Source: Myxococcales bacterium (GTDB lineage: Bacteria; Myxococcota_A; Polyangia; Nannocystales; Nannocystaceae). From it: a DNA stretch of 64,000 nt. Positions 49,770 to 58,700 of this stretch are shown here, one piece after another. The notes under the pieces are model-generated. The model was not told the origin of the DNA and searched no databases. It saw only the letters and a program-made list of their open reading frames with translations. The stretch's first letter is position 1. Each line of letters opens with the position of its first letter. The position numbers and the translations under genes are program-made. The DNA lies in assembly GCA_020633335.1 (NCBI GenBank), contig JACKDU010000017.1:29713-93712 (forward strand). The letters are read 5' to 3'.

Positions 49770-52700
49770 ATGAGCTCCAATCGCCTCCAACCCATCGCCG
49801 ACGCCCTCCAGGGCCGCGCGCAAGACGGTCGCCTCCTCCTCGACGGGCAGGCGGTCGACGGCCTCGAGATCCCCGACGTGCTCGCGCTCCTGCCCGGACG
49901 GAGCGTCGAGGTCTCCGGTGTGGTGATTGAGGTGACGGACACGCTCCTGACCCTCGCGGGGACATGGACGGCCCCCTTCGCCCTCCCCGCGCTCACCGAC
50001 GTCGCCATCAAGGAGCTCTCCTTCAGCCTCAAGCTCGCGGTGGTGGGGGCCGACGCGCCGCTCCAGGTGAGCGCGTCGCTCTCCGGGGTGCTCTCGACGC
50101 CGGCGGGCGCCTGGGCCATGAGCGCGTCCGCGGAGGGCCTCACCCGCTGGCGAATCGCCGTGACCACCGACACCATCACCTTCGCGGACGTGCTCGCCAG
50201 CCTCCCGGCGATCGACATCGCCGCCAGCCTGCCGCCGTCGCTCCACACGCTGGTCCAGGCCACCCGCCTCGCCTCGCTCGCGCTCGCCTTCAGCCCGGAT
50301 CGCTCCGCGGGCCCGGAGATCGACGTCAAGGTGAGCAACGCGGCCTCCTGGGAGCTCATCTCGGGTCGGCTCGCCGTCGCCGACACCGCGCTCCACGTCG
50401 CTATCGCACTCGACGTCGACGGCGTCCCCACGGTCACGGGGGACATCGCTGGGACGGTGACGGTGGGGAGCTGCGCCTGCCGGTTCAAGGCCTCGCTGGA
50501 GGCCGACGCGATCGCCAGCCAGATCGAGGCCCTCCCGGACTCCTCTCCGCTGGTGCTCGCGGACGCGGGCGCGCTCCTGGGCGTCGCCGACGCGCTCGCG
50601 CCGGCTCAGGACGCGCTCACCGAGCTCGGCGTCGAGGGTATCCGGCCCCTCCTCATCGCCCTCGACCTCCGCCTCTCCGACGGCGTGATCACCCGCGCCA
50701 ATGTGGCCCTGCAATTCGTCCTGCGCGGGCTCTCGCTCGAGGGCCGCCTCTACTACCCCGACTTCATGGTCGTCGGCGCCCTCGCCCAGGGAGCCCAGCT
50801 CGATCTCCGCCATGCGCTCGCCGCGATCGCGCCGGATGCCAACGACATCCTCGCCCTGGTGCCAGAGCTCGCGCTCTCGCAGCTCGAGATCAAGGTGAAG
50901 CCCAGCGACCGAACCTTCGAGTATGCCGCCGCGAGCGCGGGGACCTGGGAGCTCTTGCCGGGTCGGCTGGCGCTGCGCGAGACCTCGCAGCGCTTCTCGA
51001 TCTTCCGCGACGCCAGCGGGGAGATCGCGGTCGAGGGCAAGATCGACGGCACCACGCTCATCAGCGGCGGCGACTATCACGCCGCGGTCGTCCTCTCGCA
51101 GGACGCTGCGATCTCCGCGGTGCTGGCCCCGGCGCCGGACACCCAGCCCATCTCCCTCTCCGGCCTGGGGACGCTCCTCGGCGCCGAAGAGGCCCTGGCG
51201 CCGGTCTCCGGGACGCTCGACGAGCTCGGCTTCGCCGGCGTGCGCCTCGGCCGGCTGGCGCTCGACGTTGATTTCGCTGGCCGCACGATCACTGACGCCG
51301 AGATCGCGGTCGAGCTGGCGTTCCGTGGCGTCGCGCTCGCGGGCTACCTCCGCTACCCGGATCTCCGGATCGGCGGGGGCTTGGCCGCGGGAGTCGCTAT
51401 CGACCTCCGGGCGCTGGTCGAGAAGCTCGGGATCGAGGGCGCGGACCTCCCGACCCTCGAGATCGCCGAGCTGGTGTTCGAGGCTGCGCCTGAGCGCAAG
51501 GAGGTGACACTCGACGCCCGCTTCTCCGGCGAGTGGGGGCTCGCGGTCGGTAAGACCTCAGTACCCCTCGGCGGTGTGGAGCTCGCCTTCGTCGCGGCCG
51601 AGGCCGGCGTGACGGCGAACATCGACGGCTGGGTGAACATCGGCGGCGCCGTCTGTGCAGCCTCGCTCGCGCTGCCGAGCCTCCACTTCTCGCTGGGACT
51701 CGCACCCGGCTCCTCGCTCGCGCTCACGGAGCTCGTGAGCAGGTTCTTGCCTGGTGACATCACCTTGCCCGACGGCGCCCCGGCGCTCGTCTTCTCGGCC
51801 CTTGATCTCAAGGCGCAACCGCGGGAGCAGACCTTCACCTTCAACGCAGCCACCTCGGATCTCTGGCCCTTGCCCTTTGGGAAGGGGCTAGCGCTCGGCC
51901 AATTGAGCCTGACGATGGCGGTCCAGCGGGAGGGCGACGAGCTCCTGCCCTCGGCGTCGCTCGGCGGCACCCTGGTCGTCGGCGGCGCGTCGTTGACCAG
52001 CACGCTCACGCTGCAGCGCGAGGGCGGCGCGATCGCGCTCGCGCAGGGCGACGCCCTCCTCAGCCTCACGGAGGCGCTCGCCGGCTTCGTGCCCGGCGAC
52101 GTCGCGCTGCCGCCGGAGCTCGGGGGGCTCGACAGGCTCGAGCTCCGCGGGCTCTCCGGCTCATTCGACTTCGCAACCAAGCGCTACACCCTCAAGGGAG
52201 GGTCGCGCCTCGAGGGGCTCACGATGGGAGAGCTCAGCGTCGCCCTCGCGACCGGGAGCGTCGAAATCACCGGGACTGGGGCCACGCTCGAGACCCTCAC
52301 GCTCAGGCTCGACGCGAACGTCCACCAGGAGCTGGTGCCCGCGCTGCAGATCGACGCGATCGCCTTCGAGCTCGCGCTCAAGCGCGTCGAGGGCGGCGGC
52401 TGGGCCTGGCACGTCGGCGGCTCGCTGGTCGCCGGGCTCTTCGAGCTGCCGAAGCAGACGCTCCGCGCCGACGCGTCAAACGGCGAGCTCCGCTTCTCGA
52501 TCAAGTCCGCGGAGCCGCTCACCTGGTCGCTCCCGGGCGCCCCGGAGGCGCTCTCGCTCTCCTTCGAGAGCCTGGCGCTCACGCTCCGGCGCGGCGCCGA
52601 GGGTCAGGCCGCATCGTGGTCCTTCGAATGCGCCAGCGGGCTCCAGCTCGCCGCCCTCCCGCGGGTCAGCGGCACCTTCGGGCTCTACTACGAGGCGGAG

Positions 52701-55700
52701 AAGCGCGGCTTTGAGTTCAGCGCCGCCAAGGATCAGGGCGAGCTCGGCGTGACGCTGCCGCTGGTCGAGGGTGACGATCGCTTCACCCTCGGATGCAATT
52801 TCAAGCTCGACAAGCTCTCCCTCCTCAAGACGACCGAGTGGACCCTGAGCGCGACGAGCACGGTCACCTGGGCGGTGCCCCAGCCCAAGGACGAGGCCTC
52901 GGAGGATCCGATCGACAAGGCGCTCGGGCTCCTCGGCCTGGTCTTCGCGCGCTCGACGAGCGCGACCCTCGCGGCGACCTCCTCGGGGGTCACGCTCAGC
53001 GTCACCGAGCTGCCGCAGGTCCCGATCCCGCTCCCGATCATCGTCAACCAGGAGGTGGTCTGGGATCGGATGGGCGCGCTCGGCCTCGCCCGCCTCGACC
53101 TCCGCCTCGCCAAGAGCGTCTCGGCGACCGGCAAGCTCCGAATGACGCTGCCGGAGGAGCTGAGCAACGTCTTCGGCGAGGAGAATGGCAGGCCGAAGAC
53201 CCGGGTCTTCAGCCCCGAGTGGGTGATCGGGATCGCCGTCGACGACAGGGCCGGCCTCTCGCTCAGCGTCGACTCGCTGCCGCTCAACCTCGAGGCCTCG
53301 AACTACTTCAAGGAGGAGAAGGAGGGCGAGCGCACCTGGCAGCGCTTCACGCTCGGGGACGTGTGCTCCTTCCGCTACGGAGCGTTCGCCGACCCGAACG
53401 AGCCCGGGATCACGTGGACCCACCTCGACCTCCTCGAGCTCGGCGAGGTCCGATTCCAGCAGCCGAGCTTCGCCTTCAACGGCGCCGACTTCTCGGCCAA
53501 GGTCAACGTCGACGTCCTCCGCGAGCTGCGGATCCCGACCGCGGCGCTCCGCTGGCTCCTCGTCCAGTGCAAGATGCAGGACCTCGCCGACCGCCTGCCG
53601 AAGCACGTCGCGCCGCTCGACATCCACGTCCTCGACCCGGCAACCAAGGCGCTCGACGCCGATCGCTACGTCTCGGCCCTCCAATCCCTGGCCTCGGCGA
53701 TGAACACGACGTTGCCGGAGGTCGAGGCGCTGCGCACGAGCGCCCGGGCGATGGCCGATCACTTCAACCAATTGCCGGAGGAGTTCCGCGCCTACCTCGA
53801 CGTGACGATCCCGAAGAAGCTCGACCTCGCGATCGCGGTCACCCCGGCCACCGGCTTCGGGGTCAAATTCGACATCAGCGCGCCGAAGGAGCCGCTCCGG
53901 GCCCTGATCCCGACGCCGCTCTACGTCTACGGCTTCACGATCCGCAAGCTCTCGCTCGGCGAGATCCTCGGCGGCAACCTCCTCCTCATCGCCGCCGACC
54001 TCGACGCCGACACCTTCGACACGGTGGCCCTGGTCGCCTCGCTCGCGCTCCCGCCCGCGGTGATCGGCCAGCTCACCGACACCACATCGATCCAGCGCAA
54101 GGTGATCATCCGCAACCTCCTCTGCCTCGTCGTCTACCAGACCGGGATCCCGATCCCGATCCCGGTGTGGTTCGACGAGCTCGGCTTCAAGCACCATGGC
54201 CTCGAGGGCGTGCGCTCGCAGCTCGTTCTCGGCAACAACCTCGCGGGCGTCTCGGTCGGCAAGCTCTTCAAGGGGCTCGGCGACCTCTACCGCGAGCTCC
54301 GGCGCTTCTTCACCGAGGAGGCGTACGCGCTCCCGGCCGACCTCTTCGGGCGGAGCGGCATCAACATGGGCGTGCACGTGAAGCCGGGCTTCGTGCAATT
54401 GCCGAAGTACCTCGGCTCCGGCCTCCTCGGCAGCGAAGCGGAGCTCTTCAACCTCGGCGCCGACTCCCTGCTGGTGCCGGCGCTCAACTTCCTGAAGAAG
54501 CCCGAGATCGGCGAGCTCCTCGGGGTCATCCCGCTCGAGCTCCGCGACGGGTCCTTCGGGGCCGAGGCGCCGCTCTCGATCGGCCCGATCGCCGCCGACG
54601 CCGCCTGGCTCCTCACCACGACCCGCGAGCTCGACGCGCTGGTCCACGAGCGCGCGAGCCGGCGGAGCGGCTTCATCGACGCCCTCTATCGCGAGGGCGC
54701 CGCCGCCGGTGACGCCTCCGTGCAGGCGCTCCGCGAGACCGTCTCCAGGGCGACCGAGGGGGCCGAGCACGACGGGCTCGTCGCCTTCGTCCAGGGGTCG
54801 CTAGCGATCCCCAACGTCGACACCTCGGCGAGCGTGCGCGCGGGGATGCTGGCCGTGCCGGGCAAGGGCCTGGTCGGCCAGTACCGGGTCAACGGCGAGA
54901 TCGGCCGGCTCCTGCGCCTTGATCTCGACGGCCGGGTGGCGGTGGTCCGCGCGCAGGGTGACGCGGTCAAGGCCGCGAGCGCGGACCTCTCGATGGCCGG
55001 GGGAGTTCAGCTCTCGGTGCTCGGGTACCAGGTGCTCGCCGCCTCTTTCGCGCTCAAGGACGGCGAGCTCGCCTTCGCCAGCGAGCTCTCGCTCTTCCCG
55101 CCCGACTCGATCTTCAAGGTCAAGGCGGGGGTGCAGGGCGCGATCGGCCGGGGCCGCATGCGCGTCGACGGCGAGGCCGAGATCGCGCTCGCGCCGCTAC
55201 CGGCGACCCGCGCGGCCCTCTCGCTCTCGTACGAGCACGTCGAGCTCCAGCTCGGGTGGCTCGATCAGGAGTGGGTGGTCCGCCTCGAGGGCAAGCGCGC
55301 CGGTCAGGTCGTCTTCTCGGCCCGCGCGACCCGCCCGGTGGAGGCGCTCCCGGGGCTCATCACGCTCCTCGACGCGAGCGACGACGCGAAGGGGCCCTCG
55401 CTCGAGCTGGTCGGGCCGAGCGACCCGTCGGCGACGCTCACCGGGCGGATCACGGTCCCGGCCCTCGACCTGAGCGCGGGGGGCCGGCTCGCGGTCTCGA
55501 CGACCCGGGTCGAGAGCCTCGCCGCGGGCAAGATCCACGGCGTCAGCGCGGCGGTAGCGATCCGGGGAGAGGCGCTGGACAAGCCGGCGTCCTTCACCTA
55601 CGCCGCCGAGTTCACCGGCGACCTCTTCACCCAGGTCACCGAGCTCCTCCACGACGGCTTCGTCAAGGTGCTCGACGGCGCGCGGAAGCTCGCCGACGAC

Positions 55701-58700
55701 GCCGAGCGGATCTTCAACGAGGAGTGGGCGAAATTCCGCAAGCTGGTCGAGCGCGGCGCGAACGAGATCCGCGCCGGGCTCCTCGAGACCAAGGCGAGGA
55801 TCGAGGCGCTCATCGGTGACCTCGAGAAGGCGGTCGATCGGGTGAACGCGGCGATCCGCGTCAGCGACGACGAGATCGCCGCCCGCAAGGCCTTCCTCAA
55901 GTCGCTCGAGGAGGGCGCGCAGAAGGGCCTCCAGTGGTTCAAGGACCGCGTCGCCGAGGTCCGCGGGAGCCTCGAGGGGAAGCGGAGGGAGCTCCGGGAT
56001 CACGATGCCTGGTACGAGGGCCTCGGCGACTTCGACAAGTTCCTGAACTGGGGATACTACGCGGCGCGGCGGCTCCAGCTCCTGATCGAGGGCGAGGCGC
56101 TGCCGGGGCTCTTGAGGCTCGCCGAGGACGAGCTGGCGAAGGCCCAGAGCAACGTGACCGTGATCGCGAGCAAGACCGACGAGGTGCTGCAGCAGCTCGA
56201 TCGCCTGCGGAACGGGCTCGCCGACGAGCTCTCGCGCCACAAGGAGGCGATCGTCGCCCGTCGGCGGGAGCTCAGCAAGTACAACGATCTCCTCCTGAGC
56301 TCCGCCGACGAGCTAATCCAGAGGTTCGGGCAGGCCGTCGACGACGCGGTGATGAAGGCGGCGAAGGACTCGTTTGACCGCACCCGAGCGGCGCTCGACG
56401 CTCTCGAGGGCGCCAGCGACAACTTCCGTCGCGTGGCGCAGCGGCCCTTCGAGATCCAGCGCCTCGCGGTCGAGGGGTCGATCGCCGCGCACGCGGGCCA
56501 CTTCAGGGCCCGGGCCGACGTGGTCTTCAACACCTTCGATGTCCGCAAGGTCGCCCAGAACGTCGGCTTTGACCTCGACTTCGCCGATCTGCCGGCGACC
56601 GCGCTCACCCTGGCCAAGGACCTCTGGGACCGGCGCGATGCGCTCGCGCTCGTCGACTACGACGAGTACGAGCGAAATCGGCGCCAGATGCTCGATCAGG
56701 ACTACGCCGCGGTGATTGCCGAGCGCGCAGACCTCGGGCCCGAGTTCGGCGAGACCCTCGACAAGAAGCTCCTCCTCGACATGCAGTGGAGCGAGCTGGC
56801 GGAGTTTCACCATCACCTCCAGAGGAACGCTGCCCACTCGGCGGTGCTCGGCGACGCAGCCGCGCTGACGACGGTGTTCCACAGCGTGCTCGAGCGCTAC
56901 CGCGAGGCGGCGGAGGCCCGCCGGACGAACATCGCCACGCTGACGCTGCTCAAGGAGGCCTACCCCGACCTGAACCTCGTCCTCAACGATCCAGCGGTGA
57001 GGCTCGAGGAGAAGATGCGCCAGCTCCTCGAGTACCTCCAGACCGTCCTGAAGAACGCCGCCGAGAGCAACGGCGGCGCCCTCTCCTTCGGGGCCGAGGA
57101 CGAGCGCCCGCGGCCCTTCCGGCTGGCGAACCTCGCGGAGGTCCGCTGGGACGAGGTCGCCGGCAACGAGGGTCGCCTGATCGTCGGCGACGACGGCCCG
57201 CTGAGCTTCGAGAGCGAGGCGGATGCGTCCGAGCCGAGGTTCCGCCTCCCGGGGGCCGTGCTCTTGAAGGAGCCCAACTACGCGGGCGAGACCATGCTCA
57301 TCATCCACGTCGGCGAGACCTCCGACGTCTACCAGCAGGTGCGCTCGCTGGTGGTATTGCCGGGCCACCGCCTCAAGCTCCACGCGGAGGGCACCCCCGC
57401 GGATGAATGGAGGACCTTCACCGGCTGCGCGACGCTCCCGGGCGAGGGCCTCAAGGCGCAGGCGGTGGTCGAGCGCATCGACCTCACGAAGGAGCTCCCC
57501 CCACCGCAGCTCGCCGCCTGCGCGGCCCTCTCGGTGAAGGAGGAGGGCGCGCTCTGGAGCAACGGCAACCCCGTGCGCTACGCGATCGCCTTCGAGTACG
57601 CCGATGGCACGCTGCTCCGCAGCGGCTGGTGGTCCGCGATCGGCTGGGCGGCCGTCGACGCGGAGGGCTATGTGAAGATGTTCGACGTCTCCTGCCCGAT
57701 GCTCAGCAACATCAGCCGCGATCCCACGGGCAAGGCGGTGGCCCGCCGCGTCTATCGCCAGGCCCGCGGCGGGCCCGAGGTGATGGTCGCCCGGATCGGC
57801 AACAACATCGACACGACCTGGACCGAGCCGGTGCACGCCTGCTACAAGCCGCCGCCGCCGGTGTTCAAGTTCTGGGCCGCGAGCCTGCCGCTCGCGGGCT
57901 CCCCGGTCTGGCGTCCCGGGTTCGGGGTGCGCTACGCCCTCGAGTTCGAATACGCCGACGGCGGCGTCGCGCGCAGCGAGTGGTGGCAGGCGGAGCGGCG
58001 GGACGGGAGCGGCTACTCGTTCCACGACTACGCCCTCCCCCACATGACCCTGCCCCCTGACCCGCTCGGCCAGGCGGTGGCCCGGCGGGTGGTCCGTCAA
58101 TTCTCCGGCCTCCCCGAGCGGATCGTCGCCCGGGTCACCGACAACACCGTCGACGCGTGGACGGACACAGACCCCGGCACGCGCGACCGGCCGACGCCGC
58201 CGCCGGTGTTCAAGTTCTGGGCCGCGAACCTGCCGGTCGAGGGCTCCCCGGTCTGGAGGCCGGGCATGGGGGTGCGCTACGCGATCGAGTTCGAGTACTA
58301 CGACGGCGCGGTGGTCCGCAGCGCCTGGTGGCAGGCGGAGCGCCAGGTCGACGGCGACGGCTACTCGTTCCACGACTACGCCCTCCCGCACATGACCTTG
58401 CCGGTCGATCCGACCGACCAGGTGGTGGCCCGGCGGGTGATCCGTCAATTCAAGGGCAAGCCCGAGCGGACGCTCGCGCGCATCGCCAACAACACCGCGA
58501 CCGAGTGGACGGATCCGGACCGCGGCTCCGCCGACGAGCCGCCGCCGCCGCCCGCGCTCGTCTTCTGGGCGGCGGACCTGCCGGTGGCCGGCTCGCTCTG
58601 GCAGCCCGGATTCGGGGTGCGCTACGCGATCGAGTTCGAGTACGCCGACGGGTCGACGCTGCGCAGCCCCTGGTGGCAGGCGGAGCGGCAGGACGGGGAG